Of a DNA stretch of 64,000 nucleotides, positions 43,730-53,000 are shown one piece after another. The notes under the pieces were generated by a model. The model was not told where the DNA came from. It was given only the letters and a program-made list of their open reading frames with translations, and made no database searches. The position numbers and the translations under genes were made by a program. The number at the start of each line of letters is the position of its first letter. Within the stretch, counting starts at the first letter, position 1. Source of the DNA: Microbispora corallina (GTDB lineage: Bacteria; Actinomycetota; Actinomycetes; Streptosporangiales; Streptosporangiaceae); assembly GCF_016863035.1 (NCBI RefSeq), contig NZ_BOOC01000026.1, positions 21,569 to 85,568 on the forward strand, read 5' to 3'.

Positions 43730-44422
43730 ATGTCGCAGATACCGGCTTCGACGCGGAAAGCGTCCCGGAAGAATCGCTGGATTCTCGGCGTCGGCCTGAT
43801 ATTCGTCATCGCGACGATCAGTGCGGCCTTCGGCTGTCAGTCGCGGAATTCCTCGCCCTCCTCGGCCGCATCATGGTCGTTTCCACCGGCGTCGCCCTCG
43901 AAGGTTCCTCGTGGTGCGCACCGTGGTTCGCCCGGTGAGAGACCTCGCATTGAACATCGTGGTCCGGTCGGCGAGGCCGACGGTGTCGTCCCCGACGGTG
44001 TCACGGTTTTCGACGACGCTATTCCGGCGGTGGCCAACCTGAATCCCGATCTTCTCGAGGCGCTCCGCCGGGCCGCGACGGACGCCGCGAACGACAAAAT
44101 CACGTTCTACGTCAACAGCGGCTGGCGTTCTCCGGCGTACCAGAATCAGCTTCTTCGCGAAGCGGTCTCCACGTACGGCTCCGAGAAAGAGGCCGCCCGA
44201 TGGGTGGCGACCGCGGCGACCTCGTTTCATGTGAAAGGAGAGGCGGTCGACATCGGGCCTCCCGACGCCGCGGCGTGGCTGTCGGAACACGGGGCCGCGT
44301 ACGGGCTGTGCCAGATATACAGGAACGAGACCTGGCACTACGAACTGCGCCCCGAAGCGATCGATCACGGCTGCCCGTCCATGTACGCCGACCCCACCCA
44401 GGACCCCAGGATGCGGAAGTGA
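43730..44422 (+). CDS. vanY: VanY-like D,D-carboxypeptidase (M15B)
   Basis: A 230-residue membrane-anchored zinc peptidase that would trim the terminal D-Ala from peptidoglycan stem peptides. The N-terminal basic stretch and helix (17-35) anchor it with the catalytic domain outside. Substrate Arg R133 (SGWRS), zinc ligands H167 and D174 (SFHVKGEAVD), catalytic Glu E200 and zinc ligand H203 (ETWHYE) are intact. A Cys at 36 follows the helix, but the lipobox is poor. Its stop overlaps the vanJ-like start by 4 bp. It is divergent from vanRS, fitting induction by glycopeptides. Confidence 0.87.
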   Translation: MSQIPASTRKASRKNRWILGVGLIFVIATISAAFGCQSRNSSPSSAASWSFPPASPSKVPRGAHRGSPGERPRIEHRGPVGEADGVVPDGVTVFDDAIPAVANLNPDLLEALRRAATDAANDKITFYVNSGWRSPAYQNQLLREAVSTYGSEKEAARWVATAATSFHVKGEAVDIGPPDAAAWLSEHGAAYGLCQIYRNETWHYELRPEAIDHGCPSMYADPTQDPRMRK

Positions 44423-45495
44423 CCGACGGCACGCGAGGACAGGCGACGGTGGACCGGGCGGAGTCCGGGCAGGGCGGCGCCGGCCACCGGCCGGCGGCCG
44501 TGCGCCGGGCGATCCTGATCGGCTCCCGCGCGGAGCCCTGGATACGTGGCCTGGTGCTCGCAGCGCTGGGGCTGCTGCTGGGCCTGCTCATGCTGCTGCA
44601 CGCGAAGATCCCGAACCGGCCCGGGAACCTCGGCAGCCTCGTGGAGACCTTCCTGCCGTGGTCCGGCCTGGGCATCGCGGTGCTGCTGGCCGGGGCGCTG
44701 CGGCGCCGGTCCGCCTCCGCGACGGCCGCGCTGCTGCTGCCGGTCGTGGTGTGGGTGCATCTGTTCGGCGGGCGGTTCGCCGACAGGTCCCACCCGGGCG
44801 CCGACCTCACCGTGGCCGGCCACAACGTCGGCGCCGCCAACCCCGACCCCGCCGGCACCGCCCGCGACCTGGCCGCCTCCGGGGCGGACGTGCTGGCGCT
44901 GGAGGAGCTCACCCCGCAGGCCACGGGCACGTACGAGAAGGAACTGGCGAAGACCTACCCCTACCACGTGGTGCTGGGCACGGTCGGGCTGTGGAGCAGA
45001 CTGCCGCTGTCGGACACCCGGCCGATCGACATCATGAACTACGGGCCCCTGGCGGAGACCATACCGGCCGGCGAGAAGACGGCCCCGAACCGGGCGCTGC
45101 GCACCACCGTGACCACGAACCGCGGGCCGCTGGCGGTGTATGTGGCCCACCTGGGGTCCGTGCGGGTGAACCCCAGGGCGGGCTTCTGGACGGCCTCGCG
45201 GAACATCGGCGTGCAGGCGCTCGGCAGGGCCGTCGCCGCTGAGAAGATCACGCGGGTGGTGCTGCTCGGCGACCTGAACGGCACCGTGGACGACCGCGCG
45301 CTCGCCGCCGTCACGGGACAGCTGCGCTCGGCCCAGGACGCGGCCGGGGACGGCTTCGGCTTCACCTGGCCGGCGTCCTTCCCGGTGGTACGGGCCGACG
45401 AGATCCTGGTCCGCGGCGTGGAGCCGGACAGCTCGTGGGTGCTGCCCGCCACCGGCAGCGACCACCTGCCGGTGGCGGCCGGGATCAGCTGGTGA
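44419..45495 (+). CDS. vanJ: VanJ-like membrane endonuclease/exonuclease/phosphatase (EEP) protein
   Basis: A 358-residue protein with three N-terminal membrane helices (about 37-100) and an extracytoplasmic EEP domain. Motifs are AGHNVGAANPD, LALEEL, GDLNGTVDD and GSDHLPV. This is the layout of VanJ of S. coelicolor, which gives teicoplanin-class resistance independently of vanHAX, probably by acting on undecaprenyl-linked or lipid pyrophosphates. The GTG start overlaps the vanY stop, so both are coupled. It converges on a sigma factor gene. Confidence 0.8.
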   Translation: MTDGTRGQATVDRAESGQGGAGHRPAAVRRAILIGSRAEPWIRGLVLAALGLLLGLLMLLHAKIPNRPGNLGSLVETFLPWSGLGIAVLLAGALRRRSASATAALLLPVVVWVHLFGGRFADRSHPGADLTVAGHNVGAANPDPAGTARDLAASGADVLALEELTPQATGTYEKELAKTYPYHVVLGTVGLWSRLPLSDTRPIDIMNYGPLAETIPAGEKTAPNRALRTTVTTNRGPLAVYVAHLGSVRVNPRAGFWTASRNIGVQALGRAVAAEKITRVVLLGDLNGTVDDRALAAVTGQLRSAQDAAGDGFGFTWPASFPVVRADEILVRGVEPDSSWVLPATGSDHLPVAAGISW

Positions 45496-45510
45496 AAACG
45501 GCGCCAGAAC

Positions 45511-46557
45511 CTACGGAGCCCCATCGAGGGCCGTCGGCAGTCCGCACAGCGCGAACAGGCCGGCGTCGAGGAACGCGACGACCCGGGCGACGCCGGCGGC
45601 GGTGACGGTGAGGACCTGAAGGGCGTGCGCGCGGTACACGCCGTCGCCGCCGCGCGAGTAGGACCCGAACGCGGGCTGCCCGTTCACGCTGGTAAGGACC
45701 ATCCGCTGCTCGCCCGCGGCCAGGACCCGGCCCCTGAGGAACCGGATCACCGCCTCCCGCCCCGCGAACCACGTCGGGATCGGCGGCATCTCCCAGACCG
45801 CGTCGTCGGTCAGCACCCCGGCCAGCACGCCGACGTCGGCGCTCTCGAACGCCGCGGCGTACCGGTCGAGCAGCGCCCGCCGGGCCGGGTCGGCGGGTTC
45901 GGCGATCGCGTCCTGGGCGGGGGCGATCCGGCTGAGCTGGGCCCGGGCGCGCTGCAGCGCGCTGTTGACCGCGGCGGGCGTGGTGCCGAGCAGGTCGGCC
46001 ACCTCGCTCGCCCGCCAGGCCAGGGCGTCGCGCAGGATCAGCACCGCCCGCTGCCGTCCGGACAGGTACTGCAACGCCGCGACGAACCCCAGCCGCATGG
46101 TCTGCCGCGCCTCGGCGACGGCGGCGGGATCGGCCGGGGCCGGGCCGAACAGCACGTCGGGGGCGGGTTGCAGCCACGGCACCTCCGCGGAGCCGGGGCG
46201 CGGCGGCTCGTCCGGGTGGTCGCTCGGGCTGCCCAGGCCCGACGGCAGCGGGCGCCGGCCGTTGCCCTCCAGCGCCTTGAGGCACGCCCGGGTCGCGATC
46301 CGGTACATCCAGGTGCGCATCGAGGAGCGCCCCTCGAAGCGGGCGTAGCCGCGCCACGCCTGCAGGTAGGTCTCCTGGAGCACGTCCTCCGCGTCATGGA
46401 TCGACCCGAGCATGCGGTAGCAGTACGCCAGCAGTTCGCGCCGGAACGGCTCGCTCCGCCGGACGAACTCCTCGTCCTGCTCGTCGGACGTGCCGGGCCC
46501 CGTAGGCGCCGGCGGCTGCGCCGTCCGCGTCATCGTCGTCATCGTCCGTTCACTCAT
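45511..46557 (-). CDS. ECF sigma factor with SnoaL-like C-terminal domain
   Basis: A 348-residue group IV sigma factor. Region 2 (LLAYCYRMLGSIHDAEDVLQETYLQAWRG) is near residues 40-68 and region 4 (LQYLSGRQRAVLILRDALAWRASEVADLL) near 165-193. A SnoaL/NTF2-like domain (YAAAFESADVGVLAGVLTDDAVWEMPP) completes the protein, as in SigJ/SigG-type factors that are regulated by the extra domain rather than by an anti-sigma. Its ATG overlaps the stop of the small upstream membrane gene. A paralogue lies at 53454-54542. Confidence 0.9.
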   Translation of the reverse strand: MSERTMTTMTRTAQPPAPTGPGTSDEQDEEFVRRSEPFRRELLAYCYRMLGSIHDAEDVLQETYLQAWRGYARFEGRSSMRTWMYRIATRACLKALEGNGRRPLPSGLGSPSDHPDEPPRPGSAEVPWLQPAPDVLFGPAPADPAAVAEARQTMRLGFVAALQYLSGRQRAVLILRDALAWRASEVADLLGTTPAAVNSALQRARAQLSRIAPAQDAIAEPADPARRALLDRYAAAFESADVGVLAGVLTDDAVWEMPPIPTWFAGREAVIRFLRGRVLAAGEQRMVLTSVNGQPAFGSYSRGGDGVYRAHALQVLTVTAAGVARVVAFLDAGLFALCGLPTALDGAP

Positions 46558-46742
46558 CCCATCGGCCAGAACATCGTGGCCATCGCGGCCGCCATGAGAG
46601 CGTGCGCGACATGGGAGATCCTCTCCGCGGCGCCGGGCGCCGCCCCGCCTGAGCCGGGCCGCACTCCGCGGATCAGGAACCACGCCGCCGTGCCCGCGAG
46701 CACGAGGGTGAGCATCCAGCTGAGTGCCGGGGACTCGATCAT
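46554..46742 (-). CDS. Short DUF5134-like membrane protein, possibly truncated
   Basis: A 62-residue protein with one or two hydrophobic helices (ALSWMLTLVLAGTAAWFLI and HALMAAAMATMFWPMG). It resembles the N-terminal part of DUF5134 membrane proteins, which are normally about three times longer. It ends where the family's second helix does and its stop overlaps the sigma factor's ATG. It may be a trimmed family member retained to couple translation of the sigma gene. The ATG at 46742 is chosen for GGGAG upstream. Confidence 0.55.
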   Translation of the reverse strand: MIESPALSWMLTLVLAGTAAWFLIRGVRPGSGGAAPGAAERISHVAHALMAAAMATMFWPMG

Positions 46743-46818
46743 TCCAGGACTCCCGTGGTCGAGACGGACGGGTGACGCCCCCTGAAGAGGCGTCACCCGG
46801 GTTGCCGTCGGCGTCTGC

Positions 46819-47556
46819 TCAGTGATGGTGGGCGTGGTGGGAATGGTCCGCCCCGCCGTCGTAGGTGTCGTGGTAGGGGAACTCGCTGACGTAGCGCCGC
46901 CGGCCCAGGGGAGTCAGGTCGAGGTAGTGGTAGGTGCTCAGCATGACCTCCGCGCCCCGGCCGTACGTCGAGTAGGTGTGGTAGAGGCTGTCCTCGTCGC
47001 GGACGAAGACGCTGATGCCCTGGGCGTCGCCGTGCACCGCGTACTCCAGGCCCTGCCGTTCCAGGGTCGCCCGGTCCTTGTAGTTGTACTCCACCGGTGC
47101 GACGGCCTCGTCGTTGGTGACGTGGAAGTCGTAGTTGAAGTCGCTTCCGGCCGAGGAGTACCACGGGATGGTCCACCCCATGCGCGTCCTCCACCTTTCG
47201 ATCTTGGCCAGGGGGACGCGGGAGACGAGCGCGAGTGTCGTGTCACTGGCGTGCAGGTGCTCCAGGCGGCCCACGTTGTCGACGGCGAACGAGCAGCTCG
47301 GGCAGCCGTCCTCCCAGTCCTCGTTCCACATGAAGTGGTACACGAGGAGCTGACGGCGGCCCTCGAACAGGTCGGCCAGGCGGGCCGTGCCGGCCGGGCC
47401 CTCGAACACGTAGTCCTTGTCCATCCGGACCATCGGCAGCTCCTGACGCCGCGCGGTGACGGCGTCCTGCGCCCGCATGACGTCCTTCTCCTGCTCCAGC
47501 AGCTTCAGCCGCGCCGCCAGCCACTCGTCACGTGACGCCGTCCGTGGGAAAGGCAT
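46819..47556 (-). CDS. DUF899 thioredoxin-like protein
   Basis: A 245-residue DUF899 protein. It has the thioredoxin-like FMWNEDWEDGCPSCSFAVDN segment (a CPSC pair near residues 92-95) and the later RGWTIPWYSS-type motif seen here as RMGWTIPWYSSAGSDFNYDFHV. The C-terminal tail is His-rich (HSHHAHHH), suggesting metal binding. AGAAGGAG precedes the ATG at 47556. DUF899 proteins often accompany ECF sigma factors, as here, but their reaction is unknown. Confidence 0.83.
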   Translation of the reverse strand: MPFPRTASRDEWLAARLKLLEQEKDVMRAQDAVTARRQELPMVRMDKDYVFEGPAGTARLADLFEGRRQLLVYHFMWNEDWEDGCPSCSFAVDNVGRLEHLHASDTTLALVSRVPLAKIERWRTRMGWTIPWYSSAGSDFNYDFHVTNDEAVAPVEYNYKDRATLERQGLEYAVHGDAQGISVFVRDEDSLYHTYSTYGRGAEVMLSTYHYLDLTPLGRRRYVSEFPYHDTYDGGADHSHHAHHH

Positions 47557-47603
47557 CGTCTTCTCCTTCTGCTCTGAACGCTCTGAATGGTCTGAGTGGG
47601 TCG

Positions 47604-47906
47604 TCACCGGAACAGGCGGTAGGAACCGACCAACGTCGCTCCGGCGCTGACCGGCGGGACGGCCATGCGGCCGGCCGCGCCGTGCTGGAACTCGGCGAAC
47701 GCCGCCGAGCGCCGGAGCGGGTTGTCGTCCCCCTCGACCAGGGCGACGTGCACGAAGCCGACGCCGTCGGCCAGGCGGAACGCCCCGTAGCGCAGCCCCT
47801 CCGGGGCCGTCTCGTTCAGCTCGCGGAACACGCGCTCCACCAGCCGCTGGTTCTCCGCCGCCGCGTCGGCGCGTGTCTCGTACCGCACCACGACCGTCTC
47901 GCCCAT
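47604..47906 (-). CDS. Small protein of unknown function (dimeric barrel-like)
   Basis: A 100-residue cytoplasmic protein (MGETVVVRYETRADAAAENQ... ending GSYRLF). The beta-alpha-beta pattern with FVHVALVEGDDNPLRRSAAFAEFQ suggests a dimeric alpha/beta-barrel similar to antibiotic-biosynthesis monooxygenase-like proteins. AGGAGG precedes the ATG at 47906. It lies 47 bp upstream of the DUF899 gene, probably in one transcript. Confidence 0.6.
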   Translation of the reverse strand: MGETVVVRYETRADAAAENQRLVERVFRELNETAPEGLRYGAFRLADGVGFVHVALVEGDDNPLRRSAAFAEFQHGAAGRMAVPPVSAGATLVGSYRLFR

Positions 47907-48100
47907 CTGGACGACCCTCCTCATCCGCCTGCTGTCATACCTGGAAGCGGCCGCGCCGTTCCCCGGTCGTTCACAGGTACAGAGGCGCCGCGCCGGAGAA
48001 ATTCATCGGCCGGCCGCGAATGATGTCGATCCGGCGGCCGTTCCATTCGTCGGGGAAGGTGGACGGGCCCATCCGGGCTCCATACGACGGGACGCGCGAC

Positions 48101-48451
48101 ATGGCGAAATATCTGGTGCTCATCTACGGCGACGAACGGCAGTGGGCGGCGATGTCCCCGCAGGAGCGGGAGGCGCTCGGCGAGGCCCACCGCGCTTTCT
48201 CCGCATCGGCGGGGCCGGCGGTCCTCGACACCCACGAACTGCGGCCGGCGTCCGGCGCGACCACCCTGCACGCCGATCCCGGCGGCCGGGTCGTCATGAC
48301 CGACGGGCCGTTCCTGGAGACCAAGGAGGCGGTGGGCGGCTACTACCTGATCGACGCGCCCGACCTCGACGAGGTGGTGCGGCTGGCGTCCCGGTTGTAC
48401 GAGGTCTCCGCCGGGCACAGCGGGGTGGAGATCCGCCAGGTCGTGGAATGA
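48101..48451 (+). CDS. YCII-related (DGPF-motif) protein
   Basis: A 116-residue YCII-family protein with the MAKYLVLIYGDE start and the signature VMTDGPFLETKEAVGGYYLIDAPDLDEVVRLA. DGPF proteins are the standard partners of ECF42 sigma factors. No ECF42 sigma with a TPR-like tail is present here, so this copy appears separated from such a partner. It is divergent from the small gene at 47604-47906 and followed by a hairpin shared with the SDR gene. Confidence 0.88.
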   Translation: MAKYLVLIYGDERQWAAMSPQEREALGEAHRAFSASAGPAVLDTHELRPASGATTLHADPGGRVVMTDGPFLETKEAVGGYYLIDAPDLDEVVRLASRLYEVSAGHSGVEIRQVVE

Positions 48452-48517
48452 TCTCCCGCTGACGGCCGGCACGGCGGTGCGGGCCCGGTGCGGGGCGCGC
48501 CCGGTCGCCCCGCCGGC

Positions 48518-48534
48518 GGGGGAGTGAGCCCCCC
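48518..48534. terminator. Hairpin between YCII and SDR genes
   Basis: Five G and six C residues flank the loop AGTGAG, followed at once by a second CCCC/GGGG pairing option. It lies between the convergent stops at 48451 and 48540. A nearly identical hairpin occurs at 59541-59558. Confidence 0.55.
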
Positions 48535-48539
48535 TGGGG

Positions 48540-49313
48540 TCAGTGGACGCTGAAGCCGCCGTCCACGTACACGGCCTGGCCCGTGACGTAGGCGGCGGCG
48601 TCGGCGGCGAGGAACACCGCGGCGCCCGCGAAGTCCTCGGGCAGGCCGTTGCGGCCGGTCATCGTCCGGGCGGCCATGGCCTCGGTACGGCCGGGGACGG
48701 CCTGGGCCGGCTCGGTGAGGGGGGTGAGCACGAACCCGGGCATGATCGTGTTGCTGGTGACCCCGGCGGCCGACCACGCCTCGGCCTGGGAGCGGGTCAG
48801 GCCGCAGATGGCGGCCTTGGACGCGCCGTACACGCCGCTGTCGCCGAACGCGCTGATCGCCTGCTGGGAGCCGACGTTGATGATGCGGCCCCAGCCGCGC
48901 GCCGCCATGCGGGGACCGAAATGACCGGCCAGCAGGAAGGGCGCGGTGAGGTTGACCGCGACGGTGACGTCGTAGTCGTCGGGCGTGAGCTCGGCCATCG
49001 GGCGGCGGATGTTGACGCCGGCGTCGTTGACCAGGATGTCGATCTCGCCGAAGAAGCCGGGCGCCTCGGCGCAGACGCGGGCGACGGCGGCGCGGTCGCC
49101 GAGGTCGGCGCTGACGGCGGCCGCGCGGACGCCGTGGCCGGCGAGGGAGCGGACGGCGGCCTCCAGCCGGTCCTCGTCACGGGCGACCAGCACGACGGCG
49201 GCGCCCGCGCGGCCGAGGGCCTCGGCGATCCCGTAACCGATTCCGGAGCTTCCGCCGGTGACGAGGGCGACGCGGCCGGACAGCGAGAAGAGCTTCTCGA
49301 GATAGGAGGACAT
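48540..49313 (-). CDS. Short-chain dehydrogenase (gluconate 5-dehydrogenase-like)
   Basis: A 257-residue classical SDR. TGGSSGIGYG (residues 17-26) binds NAD(P), NDAG is intact, and the catalytic Ser, Tyr and Lys are in the GSQQAISAFGDSGVYGASKAAI segment. The C-terminal AAAYVTGQAVYVDGGFSVH is usual. The LEKLFSLSGRVALVTGG start and general shape resemble gluconate 5-dehydrogenases, but the substrate is undetermined. The ATG at 49313 has AGGAGG 4 bases upstream. A TCTACA-n-TGTAAAG element is about 60 bp upstream. Confidence 0.9.
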   Translation of the reverse strand: MSSYLEKLFSLSGRVALVTGGSSGIGYGIAEALGRAGAAVVLVARDEDRLEAAVRSLAGHGVRAAAVSADLGDRAAVARVCAEAPGFFGEIDILVNDAGVNIRRPMAELTPDDYDVTVAVNLTAPFLLAGHFGPRMAARGWGRIINVGSQQAISAFGDSGVYGASKAAICGLTRSQAEAWSAAGVTSNTIMPGFVLTPLTEPAQAVPGRTEAMAARTMTGRNGLPEDFAGAAVFLAADAAAYVTGQAVYVDGGFSVH

Positions 49314-49373
49314 GGCGCCGCAAGCTACCAGCCGCCGCCGGGGACGCCATCGGGGTCCCCCCAGGATATGTAA

Positions 49374-49388
49374 TCTACAATGTAAAGC
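49374..49388. promoter_or_regulatory. TCTACA-n-TGTAAAG palindromic element, copy 3
   Basis: TCTACAATGTAAAGC differs from copies 1 and 2 at the central base and the last base. It lies between the SDR start (49313) and the MarR stop (49431), so it probably controls the SDR gene. The bases following it (ending TTGGTGAA) resemble those after copy 2. Confidence 0.5.
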
Positions 49389-49430
49389 CGCCCGATTGGT
49401 GAAAAACCACCGCACCACCCACCAAATCCA

Positions 49431-49964
49431 TCAACGAGCGGAATCGTCCTCGGCGTGCATCCGGTGCATGGCCTCCTGGATCTTGCGCATGACGTCCTCC
49501 ATCGTGCGGAGGGTGTCGGTGTCGAGGTGTCCGAGGAGTCTGCGGTAGCGGGTGGTGCCGGCGTCGAGGAGCTCGGCGGTGAGCCGCTGCCCGGCGTCGG
49601 TCAGCTCGACCCGGCGGATGCGCCGGTCGTTGGGGTCCTCGCGGCGGGTGGCCAGGCCCTGGGCGACGATGCGGTCCACGATTCCGGTGGTGGTGCCGAG
49701 ACCGACGCCGAGGTGGCGGGCGAGTTCCTGCCCGGGGGCCGAGCCCCGCATGGACAGGTACATCACGACCTTGAGCTGCTGCATCGTCAGGTTGGACGCC
49801 CACAGCGGCATCGACCGGTCGCGGGCGAAGAACCGCCCGAAGCCTCGTTGCAGCTCCGACAGCCGTGCGATGAGCCGCTCCCTCTCGTCGTCGTCGCCGG
49901 TCCGGCCTTCGAATTCGGGGGCGGCGCCCGGCTGGGCGGTGTGGTCCGCTCGACTGTCGCTCAC
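49431..49964 (-). CDS. MarR-family transcriptional regulator
   Basis: A 177-residue winged-helix repressor. The HTH (APGQELARHLGVGLGTTTGIVDRIVAQGLA, near residues 79-108) and the wing with RREDPNDRRIRRVELTDAG are canonical. The first 30 residues are hydrophilic and variable. The GTG at 49964 is preferred over one six bases upstream, because GAGAGG precedes it at the right distance. It diverges from the RND efflux gene, its probable target. Confidence 0.88.
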   Translation of the reverse strand: MSDSRADHTAQPGAAPEFEGRTGDDDERERLIARLSELQRGFGRFFARDRSMPLWASNLTMQQLKVVMYLSMRGSAPGQELARHLGVGLGTTTGIVDRIVAQGLATRREDPNDRRIRRVELTDAGQRLTAELLDAGTTRYRRLLGHLDTDTLRTMEDVMRKIQEAMHRMHAEDDSAR

Positions 49965-49986
49965 GATCACCTCTCGTGGGGAGAGG

Positions 49987-50000
49987 TTACCAGTAGTTAA
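49987..50000. promoter_or_regulatory. Possible MarR operator before the RND gene
   Basis: TTACCAGTAGTTAA has the imperfect dyad TTAnC-N4-GnTAA. It lies in the 110 bp between the divergent MarR and RND genes, in an AT-richer patch. Support is positional only. Confidence 0.35.
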
Positions 50001-50074
50001 TGGTGACGCTAAATGTTCGCCCCATGCGAAGTGTTATGGTGGGCCGCACACTTACGCCTATCTCAGGAGATCGC

Positions 50075-53000
50075 ATGACCGCGCTGGCGCGGCTCAGCCT
50101 TGCCAACCGCACTCTCGTCATCATGATTGTGCTTGTGCTGGGCGCCTTCGGCGCCTTTGCGATTCCTTCACTGAAGCAGCAGCTGTTCCCCTCCCTCGAG
50201 TTCCCGATGGCGTTCGCCGTGGCGTCCTATCCGGGGGCGGCGCCGGAGATCGTGGAGGAGCAGGTCACCAAGCCTATCGAGGGCGCGTTCCAGGGCCTTC
50301 CCGGGGTGACGACCATCACCTCCACCTCCAAGGAGGGCAGCGCGCAGGTCCAGGTGGCCTACGAGTACGGCACCGACGTCGACGACGTCGTGAGCAAGAT
50401 GCAGCAGGCGGTGAACCGGATCAAGCCGCAGCTGCCGTCGGACGTGGACCCGCAGATCGTGTCGGGCGGCACCGACGACATCCCGGTGATGTCCCTCGCG
50501 GTGGGCGACGCCGGCGATCCGCACGGCATGTTCGAGAAAATCGAACGGATCATGGTGCCGGAGCTGCAGGCGATCACCGGTGTGCGGGACGTCACGGTGA
50601 GCGGCGCCGGGGAGAAGCAGGTGGTCATCACCGCCGACCAGGACGAGCTGAAGAAGCGCGGCCTGTCGGCGTCGGCGATCGCGGACCTGCTGCGGTCGAA
50701 CGGGGTGGCCATCCCGGCCGGGACGCTGACCGAGGACTCCCGGACGCTGACGGTGCAGACCGGCGACCAGGTCCGCAGTGTGGACGACCTGAGGAACCTG
50801 TACCTCGCGCCGGCCGTTCCGGCCACCGCGCTGGGCCAGGCGGGCGGTCAGGCGGGCCGGCAGGGCCTGCCGCAGGGGACGGCCGGTCTCGGTGGCCAGG
50901 CCGCGGGCCGGGCCGGGGGGCTGGGGGCCGCCGCGGCGCGGGGCGGCGCGGCTCCCCGGGCGCTGCCGGCGCCGAAGCCGGTGCGGCTGGGCGACGTGGC
51001 CGACATCGCGATCAAGGACGCGCCGGCCACGTCGATCACGCGGACCAACGGCGACACCACGCTGGGCGTGGCGATCAGCATGACGGCCGACGGCAACGCC
51101 GTGCAGATCTCCCACGACGTGAACGCGAAGCTGCCGGAGCTGACCCGTCAGCTCGGGGACGTGGCGCAGCTGACCGTGGTGTTCGACCAGGCGCCGTACG
51201 TCGAGCGGTCGATCGAGGACCTGACGACCGAGGGCCTGCTGGGCCTGGCGTTCGCGGTCCTGGTCATTCTGGTGTTCCTGCTGTCGGTGCGGTCGACGCT
51301 GGTGACGGCCGTGTCGATCCCGGTGTCGGTGGTCGTCGCGCTGATCGCGCTGTGGCTCGGCGACTACTCGCTGAACCTGCTGACGCTGGGCGCGCTGACC
51401 ATCGCGGTGGGCCGGGTGGTGGACGACTCGATCGTGGTGCTGGAGAACATCAAGCGCCATCTCGGGTACGGCGAGGAGAAACGGCGGGCGATCCTCACCG
51501 CGGTCCGGGAGGTGTCGGGCGCGGTGACGGCCTCGACGCTGACGACGGTGGCGGTGTTCCTGCCGATCGCGTTCGTGGGCGGCCTGGTGGGCCAGCTGTT
51601 CGGCCCGTTCTCGATCACGGTGACGGTGGCGCTGCTGGCGTCGCTGTTCGTCGCGCTGACCGTCATCCCGGTCCTGGCGTACTGGTTCCTGAAGACGCCG
51701 GACCTGACGCCGCAGGAGGCGGAGGCCGTCCGGGAGGAGGCCGAGCGCAGGGAGCTGCGCAGCCCGTTGCAGCGGGCGTACCTGCCGGTGCTGCGGTTCG
51801 CGACGCGGCGGCGGTTCGTCACGCTGCTGATCGGGCTCGTGGTTTTCGTCGGCACGATGGGGCTGGCGCCGCGGCTGAAGACGAACTTCCTCGACAACTC
51901 GGGCAACAACACCACGCAGATCAGCCAGCGGATGCCGGCCGGGACCGACCTGGCGACGACCGACGCGGCGGCCAAGCAGATCGAGACGGTGCTGCGGTCG
52001 ACGTCCGGGGTGAAGTCGTACCAGGTGACGGTCGGCGGCGGGAACCGGCTGTTCGGCGGGCTGGGCGGCGGCTCGGACCGGGCGTCGTACTCCATCACGC
52101 TGGACGACGGCGTGGACACCGCGGCGGTGGAGGAGGGCCTGCGCACCCGGCTGAAGACGCTGCAGAGCATCGGGGACGTGACGGTCGGCGCCCAGGGCGG
52201 CGGCGGGTTCAACTCCGACCAGGTGCAGGTCATCCTCCAGGGGTCGGACACGACCACGCTGAAGACGGCGGCGGCGAGCGTGCGCGACGCGATGGCGGAG
52301 GTCTCCGGGCTGCGCGACGTGTCGTCCAACCTGGAGGACAGCGCTCCGCGGGTCGAGGTCCACGTCAACCGGGAGAAGGCGGCGGCCAAGGGCCTGACGG
52401 AGGCGGCGGTCGGGCAGGCGGTCGCGCAGGCGTTCCGCGGCGCCACGATCGGCTCGCTCGACGTGGACGGCCGCTCCAGCGACGTCGTGCTGCGGCAGGG
52501 GGAGGCCCCGGCCGACCTGACCGCGATCCGGAAGCTGGAGCTGCCGGCGGCGTCCGGGACGGTGCGGCTGAGCGACGTCGCCGACGTCGTGAAGGCCGAC
52601 GGCCCGACGCAGATCACCCGCCAGGACGGCGACCGGACGGCCACGGTGTCGGGCGCGGCGGACGCGTCCAACCTCGGCGCGATCACCTCGAAGGTCACCG
52701 ACCGGTTGAACGCGATGACGCTGCCGGACGGGGTGAGCTGGAAGATCGGCGGCGCGAGCTCCGACCAGCAGGACGCGTTCCGCGACCTCGGCCTGGCCAT
52801 GCTGCTGGCCATCGCGATCGTCTTCATGATCATGGTGGCGACGTTCCGCAGCCTGGTGCAGCCGCTGATCCTGCTGGTGTCGATCCCGTTCGCGGCGACC
52901 GGCGCGATCGGCCTGCTGCTGCTCACGGACACGGCGCTGGGCGTGCCCGCGCTGATCGGCATGCTGATGCTGATCGGCATCGTGGTGACCAACGCGATCG

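Noticed and set aside
43828..43840. Lipoprotein signal (Cys36) in the VanY-like protein
   Set aside because: Residues before the Cys (AAFG) do not fit the lipobox well; a simple membrane anchor is more likely.
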